This document shows, one piece after another, positions 1-7,979 of a stretch of 64,000 nt of DNA. Location of the stretch: NCBI RefSeq assembly GCF_016907695.1, contig NZ_JAFBCK010000001.1:6436001-6500000 (forward strand), in the 5' to 3' direction. Numbering within the stretch: position 1 is the first letter of the stretch; every line of letters starts with the position of its first letter. The position numbers and the translations under genes are program-made. The stretch comes from Actinokineospora baliensis. Lineage in GTDB: Bacteria; Actinomycetota; Actinomycetes; Mycobacteriales; Pseudonocardiaceae. The notes under the pieces were generated by a model that was given only the letters and a program-made list of their open reading frames with translations, ran no database searches and had not been told where the DNA came from.

Positions 1-2978
1 CACGGCGTGTCATCGGTCTTGCCGAGCACGACGTCGTCGAGCTTGATGGTCACCTTGCCCTGCTGCGGGCCCTTGGCGAGGTTGATGCCCACTGCGTAGT
101 CGGCCTCGACCGGGATCTTGAACGCCAGGTCGACCGACGCGCCGTTGGCGGTCGCGTCGAAGCCGAGCTGCGCGCCCTCGGACCAGTAGGCGCCGCCGCC
201 CGCCTGGTTCTGCCTGGCCACGGTCATCGACTGGCCGGGGGGCTGGGTCGGGGTGACCTGGCTGGGCTGCTCGGCCTCGAACCGGCCGGTCGGGGTGAGC
301 AGCAGGTAGTCGACGCCCGCGTGGTAGCGCTGACCGGTGGTGAAGCCGTTGGTCCCGGTGACGGTCACCGTCAGCGTGTGCGCGCCCGCGGTCAGCCGTC
401 TGCTGCCCAGCGGGACGTGGCGGGTCCGCACGACCCACTCGAACAGCTCGAACGAGCCGACCGGGCCGTTGAGCGAGGGCTGTCCGACGGCTTGCCCGTC
501 GATCGCGTACGACACCTGCCCGTAGTCCATGGACCGGGTGACACCGAGGCCGAGGTCGTAGTCCTGCTCGGCGCCGACGGTGAAGCCCAGGGTGAACGAC
601 TGGTTGGCCGCGGTGCCGTAGAAGTGCACCTGGGCGCCGTTGGACCAGGTCACGCCGCAGCAGCTGGACTGGTTGACGATGGTCACGCCCTGCCCGCCTG
701 GCTGCGAGACGGTCATCGACTCGGCCTCGAGCTTGGTCGGCGAGAGCAGCGTCGACGGCGCGACGTAGAACTCGTACGCCTGGGTCTCCGCCGAGAGCTT
801 GTGCGAGCGGTCGAAGCTGCGCACGTGCAGGGTGTGGTAGCCGGGCGAGAGGCCCACGGGGATGCGGATGGTCGCCGACGACCCGGAGACCCAGCCGCCG
901 GTGAGGCCGAAGACCTTGTCGAAGTCGCAGTCGGTCGGGCCGGGCAGGACCTCGGTGCCCGGGCCGTTGAAGGTGTAGGTGAAGCCCTCGACCTCGCCGC
1001 CGGCGCTACCGGGGTCGCTCACCGAGATCGACCCGGGGGCGTTGGTCGGGGCACCCCAGGCACCCTTGGGGTAGTCGGGGCTCGGCTTGACCACCGGGGT
1101 CAGCAGCGGTGTCGACCGGACGTTGAAGTCCAAGACCGGCGAGTAGTCCGGTCCCCACAGGTTGCGGCCGGGGTCGCCGGGGTACTGGCTGAGCGCACCG
1201 ACCCGGTAGCGGTAGTCGCCGTCGGGCAGGGTGGGGGTGGTCCAGGTCCCCGTCGTCCCCGAGGCGATCACCACGGCGTTGTTGGAGTTCGCCACCAGTG
1301 CGTTGGTGATGCGGTTGAAGATCTCGTAGCGCAGGATCACCGGCAGCGTCGGGTTGTTGTTGTCGGTCGCCGTGGCCTGCAGGGTCGGGGTCTGGGTGGC
1401 CACCGTCGCGCTGTAGGGCCAGCACTGACCGGCAGCGGGGATGACCAGGCCGCCCGGCTGGTTGGGGCGGTAGCTGAACTCGGCGACCAGCTTCGGCGCC
1501 GCGGCACCGGCAGTGGCGAACTTCTTCCACTGCAGCTGCTGGTTCTCGTCCTGGGCGGCGAGGGCCACGGTGATGTCGTTCCAGCCGCCGTTGGCCGCGG
1601 TCTGCACGAAGTCCTTGACCGGGGCCGCGTCGAACACGACGCCACCGGCACCGCCGCACTGGTCGCCCGCGCCGGAGGACTTGGTGTCCAGCAGGGCGGT
1701 CAGACCGGGGTTGTTCCAGGTCATGCCGGAGAAGATCGGACCGGTGCTCCACAAGCGAACCGGCTCGGCGGTGCACAGGTGCGCGCCGTGGGTCTGGGTG
1801 GTGTACACCCCAGCGGTCCAGACCACCGCGGCCCAGCCGGAGCGGGGCTTGATGGGCTCGGTGTTCAAGCGGAAGTACGACCGCGCGGTGGTCAGCGCGC
1901 CGCACGCGCCGCCGCCGTTGTAGCAGCGGCCGACCTGGGCGTCCATGTTGGCGTTGAAGTAGCTGTAGCCGTTCGCGGTCGTCTCGCCCCACGCGAGCTG
2001 GTTGCCGGTCAGCGAGGGGTCCACGTAGACCGGGTACTTCACGCCCGCGCGGGTCAGCGCCGCGGTGTCGGGGACCACGGTGACCTCGGCGCCACGCACG
2101 GCTTTCTTGCCCGCCGCGGCGGGCTGCTCGACGGCGATCTCGCGGGCGGTGACGGCGACCTTGTCCACCCGGGCTGCCTTGGGGTCCGCCGCGGTCGGGG
2201 CCGGGTCGGTCGCCTTGGGACGCGCGGAGTCCCACATGGTCGGCGTGGAGCCGGAGAACACGGCCTTGCCGTCGGCGTCGACGGCCGATAGCGCACCGTC
2301 CACACCGGTGCGCACGGACAGGCCGGTGGACCTGGCGGTGACCTTCACCTGGCGCAGCGCCGGGTTGGCGGCGGCCTCGGCGTTGTGCACCACGAGGACC
2401 TGCTGGTAGCTCAGCGGGGAGGCGGTCAGGACGAGGTCGACCCCGGGCAGCACCTCCGGGTAGGTCGCGGTGGAACCCTCGACCCTCGGCGCGGGCAGCG
2501 GGGTCGACCAGTGCAGCGCGACCTGGCCCTGGGGGGACTTCAGGGTGACGTACGGCGCGGTGCCGCCACCGGAGAACGAGACGTCGAGCGGGGCGGCCGC
2601 GGGGGTCAGGGTCCCGTCGGCGGCCGCGCGCAGCGCGGCGTCCACGGGCTGCCACTTGCCGCCGCGCTTGACCCGCTGCGGGGCGGCGCTGGACTCGTAG
2701 ACGAACCGGCCGTCCGGTTTCACCAGGACCTGGCTGGTCTCGGTGGTCGCGTCGGCCACCGCGACGGGCTGGCCGGTGGCTTTGGCCTTGGCGAAGGCGT
2801 CCTGCTCCGCGCCGGTCAACGCGCTCTTCTCGGCGGGCGCGGGCTTCGCGGACGGCGCCGCGGTGGCGGTCGTGGTGAGACCGGTCACCGCGAGGGCGGC
2901 GACCAGCAGGACCTGCCCGGTCCGCGCGGCGGCGCGGACGAACAGATCTCGAGTGGGCGTGCGAGAACTTCGGCGCAT
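1..2978 (-). CDS. Large secreted modular protein with tandem CBM6-like domains (3' end outside window)
   Basis: The reading frame opens at an ATG at 2978 behind a G-rich ribosome site and stays open to base 1, so at least 992 residues are present and the C-terminus is missing. Residues 1-40 form a signal peptide: arginines, a hydrophobic stretch (VLLVAALAVTGL) and an Ala-rich cleavage region. Then come a beta-rich N-terminal region, a middle region with several cysteines (CYNGGGACG, HLCTAEP) resembling DNRLRE-type surface modules, a fibronectin III-like stretch, and two successive domains that each start with an EAE motif (KLEAESM, RFEAEQP), as in family 6 carbohydrate-binding modules. Such N-termini occur in giant secreted RHS/polymorphic-toxin proteins and in secreted enzymes. 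The catalytic or toxin part, if any, lies beyond the left edge, so no enzymatic role is claimed. A cell-surface or extracellular location is well supported. Confidence 0.8.
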   Translation of the reverse strand, partial: MRRSSRTPTRDLFVRAAARTGQVLLVAALAVTGLTTTATAAPSAKPAPAEKSALTGAEQDAFAKAKATGQPVAVADATTETSQVLVKPDGRFVYESSAAPQRVKRGGKWQPVDAALRAAADGTLTPAAAPLDVSFSGGGTAPYVTLKSPQGQVALHWSTPLPAPRVEGSTATYPEVLPGVDLVLTASPLSYQQVLVVHNAEAAANPALRQVKVTARSTGLSVRTGVDGALSAVDADGKAVFSGSTPTMWDSARPKATDPAPTAADPKAARVDKVAVTAREIAVEQPAAAGKKAVRGAEVTVVPDTAALTRAGVKYPVYVDPSLTGNQLAWGETTANGYSYFNANMDAQVGRCYNGGGACGALTTARSYFRLNTEPIKPRSGWAAVVWTAGVYTTQTHGAHLCTAEPVRLWSTGPIFSGMTWNNPGLTALLDTKSSGAGDQCGGAGGVVFDAAPVKDFVQTAANGGWNDITVALAAQDENQQLQWKKFATAGAAAPKLVAEFSYRPNQPGGLVIPAAGQCWPYSATVATQTPTLQATATDNNNPTLPVILRYEIFNRITNALVANSNNAVVIASGTTGTWTTPTLPDGDYRYRVGALSQYPGDPGRNLWGPDYSPVLDFNVRSTPLLTPVVKPSPDYPKGAWGAPTNAPGSISVSDPGSAGGEVEGFTYTFNGPGTEVLPGPTDCDFDKVFGLTGGWVSGSSATIRIPVGLSPGYHTLHVRSFDRSHKLSAETQAYEFYVAPSTLLSPTKLEAESMTVSQPGGQGVTIVNQSSCCGVTWSNGAQVHFYGTAANQSFTLGFTVGAEQDYDLGLGVTRSMDYGQVSYAIDGQAVGQPSLNGPVGSFELFEWVVRTRHVPLGSRRLTAGAHTLTVTVTGTNGFTTGQRYHAGVDYLLLTPTGRFEAEQPSQVTPTQPPGQSMTVARQNQAGGGAYWSEGAQLGFDATANGASVDLAFKIPVEADYAVGINLAKGPQQGKVTIKLDDVVLGKTDDTP

Positions 2979-3408
2979 GTGAAACCCCCAGGAATCGGCG
3001 CGGACAACGGGACCATAGCTGCCGGATCCGCGCCGGGGAAGTGCCTGGCGAAGTTTTGGCCGTCGAGGGTTCTCCGGCTGTTGACGATCGTCTGGAGACC
3101 ATGTTTCCCCTGCTCATGGCCTACATCGCCGAACGCGCACCCGCACCGCTACGCCGAACGTCCTACACGGCGGACGCCTGAATGCCGCCTTTATCACAAT
3201 GTTCATCGCACCCACAGCGGCAATTCCGACTCGCCGATCACCAGCCGTTCTCGGGTCTGCCAATTCGCAACACGGTATTCCGGGATATCGCTTGTCGGCA
3301 ACACGCGAGCGGGCGGACACCAAGGTCCCCGGTGCGCGGGACCTAGCTCCCTGGTCGGCGGGGCGGCGCGGGCGAACCCTGGGGTGACTGGCGAAAGAGG
3401 ACGGTGCG
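2979..3408. other. Divergent intergenic region, no gene seen
   Basis: This 430-base gap separates the divergent secreted-protein and nitroreductase genes. Open frames across it have no recognisable protein, no ribosome site and atypical residue composition. It must hold the promoters of both flanking genes; the only specific signal I see is a DevR-like site at 3338-3351, annotated separately. Confidence 0.6.
3338..3351 (+). promoter_or_regulatory. DevR/DosR-like box upstream of nitroreductase gene
   Basis: GGGACCTAGCTCCC lies about 60 bases before the ATG and agrees with the mycobacterial DosR consensus GGGACTWWAGTCCC at 11 of 14 positions. A second weaker half-site (AAGGTCCCC) sits just upstream at about 3322-3330. 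A related site precedes the nearby universal stress gene. Confidence 0.4.
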
Positions 3409-4362
3409 ATGGCCGCGGTGTTCCCGGACGACGAGACGATGATGACCGCCCTGCGGTTGGCGTGCTGCGCGCCGTCGGTGCACAACACCCAGCCGTGGCG
3501 GTGGCGGGTGGGGCCGTCGTCGGTCCACCTGCACGCCGACCCGACCCGGCGGTTGCCCGCGACCGACCCGGACGGCCGGGACCTGGTGATCAGCTGCGGC
3601 GCGGCGCTGCACCACCTGGTCACCGCGTTGGCCGCGTTCGGGTGGCGGTCGCGGGTGCACCGCGCGCCCGACCCCGCTGATCCCACGCGACTGGCCACAG
3701 TGGAACTCGCGTACGCGGCACCGGTCCACGCGGATGTCCTTGCCGCATCGGCCATCACGCGCAGGCGCAGCGACCGGCGCGCCTACGCGGACTGGCCGGT
3801 GGGCGACGCGCAGTTGCGCGAGCTGATCCGCGCGGCGGCGGAATCGGGCGTGCGGGCGCGGGTGGTGACAGGCCCCGCGCTGTCGCGGCTCGCCGAGTTG
3901 ACCAAGCTGGCGGATTCGCCCGCTCGACGCGATGAGTTGGCGCGGTGGTCGGGCAGGCGCGCTGGGTCCCCCGACGGCGTCCCGGCGGCGAACGCGACTC
4001 GCGAGGTCCGGTACGGCGACCTGATCATGCGGCGGTTCTCCTCCCCCGGGCTGCCGTCGCCGCCCGGGGGCCCGGGGACACTTCTGTTGCTGGGGACGGA
4101 ATCCGACGATGTCGGGTCGAGGTTGCGCGCGGGTGAGGCCACCAGCGCGTTGTCGTTGGCGGCGACGGCGCTACGGCTCGCGTCGTGCCCGATCACGCGG
4201 TCGCTGGAGACAGCCGAGTCGCGGGAACGGGTGCGCGTCGAGGTGCTGGGGGAAGAACTGGTGCCGCAGGTGGTGTTCCGGGTCGGCAGGCCCGCGGCGG
4301 GGGCGGGTGCGGTGCCGCGGACGCCGCGCCGACCACTGGCCGAGGTGCTCGACCCGAGCTGA
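3409..4362 (+). CDS. Acg-family FMN-binding nitroreductase-like oxidoreductase
   Basis: The 317-residue product matches the Acg/nitroreductase group of actinobacteria. It has the early CCAPSVHNTQPW motif (about residues 20-32) where FMN binds, a mid-protein ITRRRSDRRAY segment, and a C-terminal part with LASCPIT followed by a PQVVFRVG motif typical of this family. Members bind FMN and are linked to hypoxia or nitrosative stress, although the mycobacterial Acg protein itself is thought to sequester FMN rather than reduce nitro-compounds. The start at 3409 gives the expected length. It converges on the universal stress gene with only 15 bases between stops. A DosR-like box upstream suggests dormancy-type control, which is an inference from sequence similarity alone. 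Confidence 0.85.
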   Translation: MAAVFPDDETMMTALRLACCAPSVHNTQPWRWRVGPSSVHLHADPTRRLPATDPDGRDLVISCGAALHHLVTALAAFGWRSRVHRAPDPADPTRLATVELAYAAPVHADVLAASAITRRRSDRRAYADWPVGDAQLRELIRAAAESGVRARVVTGPALSRLAELTKLADSPARRDELARWSGRRAGSPDGVPAANATREVRYGDLIMRRFSSPGLPSPPGGPGTLLLLGTESDDVGSRLRAGEATSALSLAATALRLASCPITRSLETAESRERVRVEVLGEELVPQVVFRVGRPAAGAGAVPRTPRRPLAEVLDPS

Positions 4363-4377
4363 AGTGCCCGGCCGGGG

Positions 4378-5226
4378 TCAGCGGACCACGGCGACCGGGC
4401 ACGGACTGTGCCGGATCAGGGCCTGGCTGGTCGACCCGAGGAGCAGTCCGGCGAAACCGCCCCTGCCCCGGGACCCGACCACCACCAGTTCGGCGTCCGC
4501 CGCCTGCTCGATCAGCAGCCGGGTGGGGCGGGACCGGGCGACGACCAGGTCGACCGGGACGTCGGGGAACTTGGTGCGCCAGGGGTGCACGCGGTCGGCG
4601 AGCAGGTCACTGGCCTGTGTGGACAGTTGACCCCAGTCGAGTGCCGCGTACCCGGCAGTGTGCGCGGCGTCGAGGACGGTGTCGCTCCACGCGTGGGTGG
4701 CGACGACGGTGCGGTCCCCGCCCGCCGCGTACTCGAAGGCGAACGTGAGGACGGCGTCATCGGTCGGTCCACCGTCGATGCCGACGACGATGCGCGGCGC
4801 CCGAGTTTCGCCGCGCACCACCACGACCGGGCAGGCGCCGTGGGCCGACAGCGCCACGGCGGTTGAACCGAGCAGCATGCCGGAGAAGCCACCGAGCCCG
4901 CGTGAGCCGAGCACCAGCAGCGCGGCTTCCTCGCTCGCCACGCGCAGTTCGGCCACTACATCGCCCTCGATCGCGGCGGTGCGCACAACCAGGTCCGGCA
5001 CGACCGCGGCGCGGGCGTCGGCGAGGGTGGTGTGGGCTTGGTCCCGCAACCCCGCCAGCAACTGGGGGCCGGTGGCCGCCGACTCCGGGAAACCGGTGAT
5101 GGGCCACGGGTAGACGGTGACGATCCGCAGCCAGGTGTTCCTGCGCCGGGCCTCGGCCGCCGCCCAGACCACCGCTTCCCGCGCGGACTCGGATCCGTCG
5201 ACGGCGACCAAGACGGGGTGGTTCAT
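4378..5226 (-). CDS. Universal stress protein, tandem UspA domains
   Basis: This 282-residue cytoplasmic protein carries two UspA domains (about 1-140 and 148-282). Each begins with a VxVDGS/VGIDGG strand and ends with the ATP-binding signature G-x2-G-x9-G-S/T (GSRGLGGFSGMLLGST and GSRGRGGFAGLLLGST), so ATP binding is expected in both halves. The ATG at 5226 is chosen over upstream in-frame starts because it has an AGGAG ribosome site six bases away and begins directly with MNHPVLVAVDG. Tandem Usp proteins in actinobacteria are commonly induced in hypoxia or dormancy, often together with Acg-type nitroreductases such as the convergent neighbour; DevR-like sites lie about 80-110 bases upstream. 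Confidence 0.92.
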   Translation of the reverse strand: MNHPVLVAVDGSESAREAVVWAAAEARRRNTWLRIVTVYPWPITGFPESAATGPQLLAGLRDQAHTTLADARAAVVPDLVVRTAAIEGDVVAELRVASEEAALLVLGSRGLGGFSGMLLGSTAVALSAHGACPVVVVRGETRAPRIVVGIDGGPTDDAVLTFAFEYAAGGDRTVVATHAWSDTVLDAAHTAGYAALDWGQLSTQASDLLADRVHPWRTKFPDVPVDLVVARSRPTRLLIEQAADAELVVVGSRGRGGFAGLLLGSTSQALIRHSPCPVAVVR

Positions 5227-5305
5227 ACCGCACTCCTGTTCACTGTGGACGATGACGTGCGTCAACCCGACGCTAGCGGCGCGGGTGCGGTGGGCGCCGC
5301 CGTCC

Positions 5306-5336
5306 GAGGTCCCAGTCCGACCGGGACCTTGGGCCG
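5306..5336 (-). promoter_or_regulatory. DevR/DosR-like sites upstream of universal stress gene
   Basis: GGGACCTTGGGCCG at 5323-5336 fits the older DosR consensus GGGACTTNNGGCCC at 12 of 14 positions, and an oppositely oriented half-site (GAGGTCCCAG) lies at 5306-5315. Paired sites at this distance (about 80-110 bases) from a start are typical of DevR-controlled promoters. Binding is inferred only. Confidence 0.4.
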
Positions 5337-5338
5337 GT

Positions 5339-5821
5339 CTACTCGCGGACGCGGTGCAGGAAGCCCGCCAGGTTGGCGGTGGTGCGGTCGACCTTCTCGG
5401 CCAGGGTGAGGGATTCGTGCAGGCGGCCGCCGGGTTCGGTCTGCTTCTTGCCGCGCAGGTAGAGGGAGCAGGCGAGGTCGGTGCAGATGTAGGTGCCGAC
5501 GGAACTGGCGGATTGGGGGGACTTGCGGGCGGTCATGAGGGAGACGCCCGCGCCGGGGTGGGTGGTCAGGCACAGCGAGCACATGCTCCGCCGGACCGCG
5601 TTCGCCTGCGGCGCCACGCGCAGGGCCACGCCGACGAGCTCACCGCCGGACTCGGCGACGAGGTAGGCGCGCTCACGGGAGGCGGGGTCGCGCCAACCCA
5701 GGAAGTCGAGGTCCGGCCAGGGCCGTTCGGCCAGGTCGCGCGGGACGGCCAGGCGCTTGGCCTCGCCCTTGGTGCAGTTGACGAAGCAGCCGCGGAGGGC
5801 GTTCTCGGTTATCGGCAGCAT
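5339..5821 (-). CDS. FBP-domain (treble-clef) protein
   Basis: The 160-residue product contains a C-terminal zinc-binding region with four cysteines arranged as CSLCL near residue 80 and CTDLAC near residue 118, matching the FBP treble-clef domain found at the end of elongation-factor-G-binding proteins. Proteins of this group are thought to act at the ribosome, for example in fusidic-acid resistance, but stand-alone actinobacterial members are poorly characterised. The ATG at 5821 begins MLPITENALR, the usual N-terminus; upstream in-frame codons run into the divergent regulator's promoter and do not look coding. It is divergent from the TetR gene, which probably controls it through the shared 55-base region. 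Confidence 0.8.
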   Translation of the reverse strand: MLPITENALRGCFVNCTKGEAKRLAVPRDLAERPWPDLDFLGWRDPASRERAYLVAESGGELVGVALRVAPQANAVRRSMCSLCLTTHPGAGVSLMTARKSPQSASSVGTYICTDLACSLYLRGKKQTEPGGRLHESLTLAEKVDRTTANLAGFLHRVRE

Positions 5822-5876
5822 AGGTAGTATCCTAATACTCCTAGGCAACTGATTAACCGACTTAGGTGGAGAGCGC
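5822..5876. promoter_or_regulatory. Divergent promoter with inverted-repeat operator candidate
   Basis: This AT-rich 55-base spacer between the FBP gene and tetR contains the inverted repeat AGTAT-CCTA-ATACT (5826-5839) and a second imperfect pair, CCTAGG (5840-5845) and CTTAGG (5861-5866). Two symmetrical elements between divergent genes are the usual layout for a self-regulating TetR repressor. The -10 elements TAGTAT/TAATAC overlap the first repeat. Confidence 0.5.
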
Positions 5877-6449
5877 ATGGCGCGAGCCGGGGTGACGGTC
5901 GAGCGGCTGACGGTGGCGGCGGCGGACCTGGCCGACGAGGTCAGCCTGGAGAACGTGACCGTCTCCACCCTGGCGCGGCGGTTCGGGGTGCGCGACGCGA
6001 GCCTGTACTCGCACATCAAGAACGCCCGCGACCTGCGGACGAAGGTCGCCGTGCTGGCGTTGACCGAGCTCGCCGACCGGGTGGCGGAGGCGTTGGCGGG
6101 CCGGTCGGGCAAGGACGCCCTGATCGCCTTCGGCACCGCCTACCGCGACTACGCCCTGAACCACCCCGGCCGCTACGCCGCCGCCCAACTCGACCTGCCC
6201 GACGAGCCCGCCGCAGTCGCCGCCGGGACCAGGCACTCCACCATGACCCGAGCCCTCCTGCGCGGCTACCCCCTCCCCGAACCCACCCAAACCGACGCGA
6301 TCCGCCTCCTCCACAGCACCTTCCACGGCTACGCCACCCTCGAAGCCAGCGGCCGCTTCCGCCACACCCCCCGCGCCACGGACGCGTCGTGGACCGCCAC
6401 CCTCACCGCCCTCGACACCCTCCTGCGCAACTGGCCCACGCAGGGGTAG
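5877..6449 (+). CDS. TetR/AcrR family regulator with WHG-type C-terminal domain
   Basis: The 190-residue protein has an N-terminal helix-turn-helix (about residues 10-55; VSTLARRFGVRDASLYSHI is the recognition region) and a C-terminal TetR_C_33/WHG ligand-binding domain recognised by the phrase LHSTFHGYATLEASGRF near residue 145. The ATG at 5877 follows a GGTGGAG ribosome site. It is divergent from the FBP gene across a short spacer that carries inverted repeats, so it likely represses itself and that gene. The ligand is unknown. Typical of the family in length and composition. Confidence 0.9.
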   Translation: MARAGVTVERLTVAAADLADEVSLENVTVSTLARRFGVRDASLYSHIKNARDLRTKVAVLALTELADRVAEALAGRSGKDALIAFGTAYRDYALNHPGRYAAAQLDLPDEPAAVAAGTRHSTMTRALLRGYPLPEPTQTDAIRLLHSTFHGYATLEASGRFRHTPRATDASWTATLTALDTLLRNWPTQG

Positions 6450-6469
6450 GCCCGACCCGGCGGGAGTGG

Positions 6470-7783
6470 CTAGGGGAAGGGGTGTGCGGGGGCGGCGTTG
6501 AGGGCGGCGGCGATCCGGGTCCAGAGGCCGCGGAGGTCTTGGGGGGTCGCGGGGTCTGCGGCGTAGTGGTCGGCGTGGGCGAGCACGTCCTGGAGCTGCT
6601 CGGGGGTGAAGATCGGGAAGAACTCCCACCTGTCTTCGGTGTTGTCGGCGGTGGGGATGGCGGAGTCACGGCGGTGGTGGAGTTCTCGGGTGATGAGGGT
6701 GAGCCTGAGGGCGTACTCGCGGAGGGTGAGGTCAGCCCGCGGTTGGTCGGCGAACCCGGCCAGGAGCGCGGTCAGCCAGTCGTAGTCTTGGACCGCGAGG
6801 GTGATGGTGTAGCTGAACCGCAGGGTGCTGACCCGGCCTTCCCGTTTCTGCAGTGCCCACACCGGGGCCAGGTCCTCTGGTTTGGGCACTCGGCCGGTGA
6901 CGAGCTTCCCGGCGAATTCGCGGAGATTGCCCTTGCCGATGTTCTGGTAGTACTCGAACGCGACCGCGGGCAGGGTGACCGACGTGGGGTGCAGTGCGGT
7001 GAAGTGCTTCAGCAGTGCGATCTGCTCTTGGTCGGCGAGGACTCCCCATTCTCCGTGCGGGCCACCACTGGTTTCGGAGAGCTCACCGAGGCAATACGCG
7101 ATCGCCATGGGCTCACTTCCATTCCAGTCATCTTCCACCCACCGGTCGAAATCGGATTTCCGCGGCATCGGTTTCCTCTCACTCGGTGCCCGCCGACCGA
7201 ACTCCTTGCGGCCCGCCAGGTTGCCGAGGCCGAGTTCGAGCCGTTCGCGGAGGCCGTCGCGGCGTGAGCGGGCGGCGGCGAGACCGGCGTCGGCGGCTTT
7301 CGAGTACCACTTGAGCGCCTCGCCGGGGTTGCCGTAGTGGTCTTCGTGGACCTGGCCGAGGTAGAGCGCGCCGATGGGGCTGCCCAGGTGCGCTGCCCTG
7401 GTGTACCAGCGCATCGCGGCCTCGACGTCCAACGCGGTCGGGTCGATGTCGGCGCCGGTCAGCGCGGCGTGCAGCCTGCCCTCGATGAACAGGCCGAAGC
7501 GGGCCATCGCGTCGGCGTGGCCCGCGCGCGCCGCCGCGTACAGCAACTCCCTGATCTCGGGAAAGGGGACCTCGTCCGCCCAGTCCATTTCCAGCCTGCA
7601 CGCGGTCTCGAAGAACTCCCGCGCCTGCTCCGGGCTGATCTCGGGCACCTCGTACGGCGCGGAACGACCGGGTTCGGTGAAGTGGTAGTTGTGGACGCCG
7701 CCGGTGACGGTTCCGGCGAGGACGACATTTCCGGAGATCACCGCACCGGAGGCGATCTCGTTGTGGAACTGGGTCCCGCCCAT
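6470..7783 (-). CDS. Sel1/TPR-repeat protein with conflict-type N-terminal motif
   Basis: The 437-residue protein opens with an N-terminal segment containing NEIASGAVISGNVVLAG followed by a GGVHNYHF turn (residues 8-35). This short beta-rich motif is frequent at the start of actinobacterial TPR, STAND-NTPase and other proteins linked to biological conflict or signalling. It is followed by Sel1-like alpha-alpha repeats (about residues 85-185) with the phrases AMRWYTRAAHLG, GALYLGQVHED and ALKWYSKAADAG. The C-terminal half (190-437) is helical, with no family I recognise. There is no signal peptide, so it is probably cytoplasmic and scaffolding. It converges on tetR with 20 bases between stops and is divergent from the subtilase. 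Confidence 0.75.
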   Translation of the reverse strand: MGGTQFHNEIASGAVISGNVVLAGTVTGGVHNYHFTEPGRSAPYEVPEISPEQAREFFETACRLEMDWADEVPFPEIRELLYAAARAGHADAMARFGLFIEGRLHAALTGADIDPTALDVEAAMRWYTRAAHLGSPIGALYLGQVHEDHYGNPGEALKWYSKAADAGLAAARSRRDGLRERLELGLGNLAGRKEFGRRAPSERKPMPRKSDFDRWVEDDWNGSEPMAIAYCLGELSETSGGPHGEWGVLADQEQIALLKHFTALHPTSVTLPAVAFEYYQNIGKGNLREFAGKLVTGRVPKPEDLAPVWALQKREGRVSTLRFSYTITLAVQDYDWLTALLAGFADQPRADLTLREYALRLTLITRELHHRRDSAIPTADNTEDRWEFFPIFTPEQLQDVLAHADHYAADPATPQDLRGLWTRIAAALNAAPAHPFP

Positions 7784-7979
7784 TCCACCACCCCGCCCCG
7801 GCGCGTTCCGACCAGCACCGATGCTACTCGGCCGCTCAATCCACGGACGGGGTGTTCACCCCACGACTGCGCCGAGCGGGTGACGGCGACAGGCATTCCG
7901 GTGAACCGCCGATGATCACCGGTGGCGCAATCCCGCGATTCCTACCCTGCTGGCAGGAGACGGATCGGGGAGGTTCGTA

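Noticed and set aside
1006..3117. A 703-codon open frame on the minus strand and a 656-codon frame on the plus strand across the first gene
   Set aside because: Both have Arg/Gly/Ala-rich sequence without domains and are out of frame with the signal-peptide-bearing frame that opens at 2978 and has clear secreted-protein modules.
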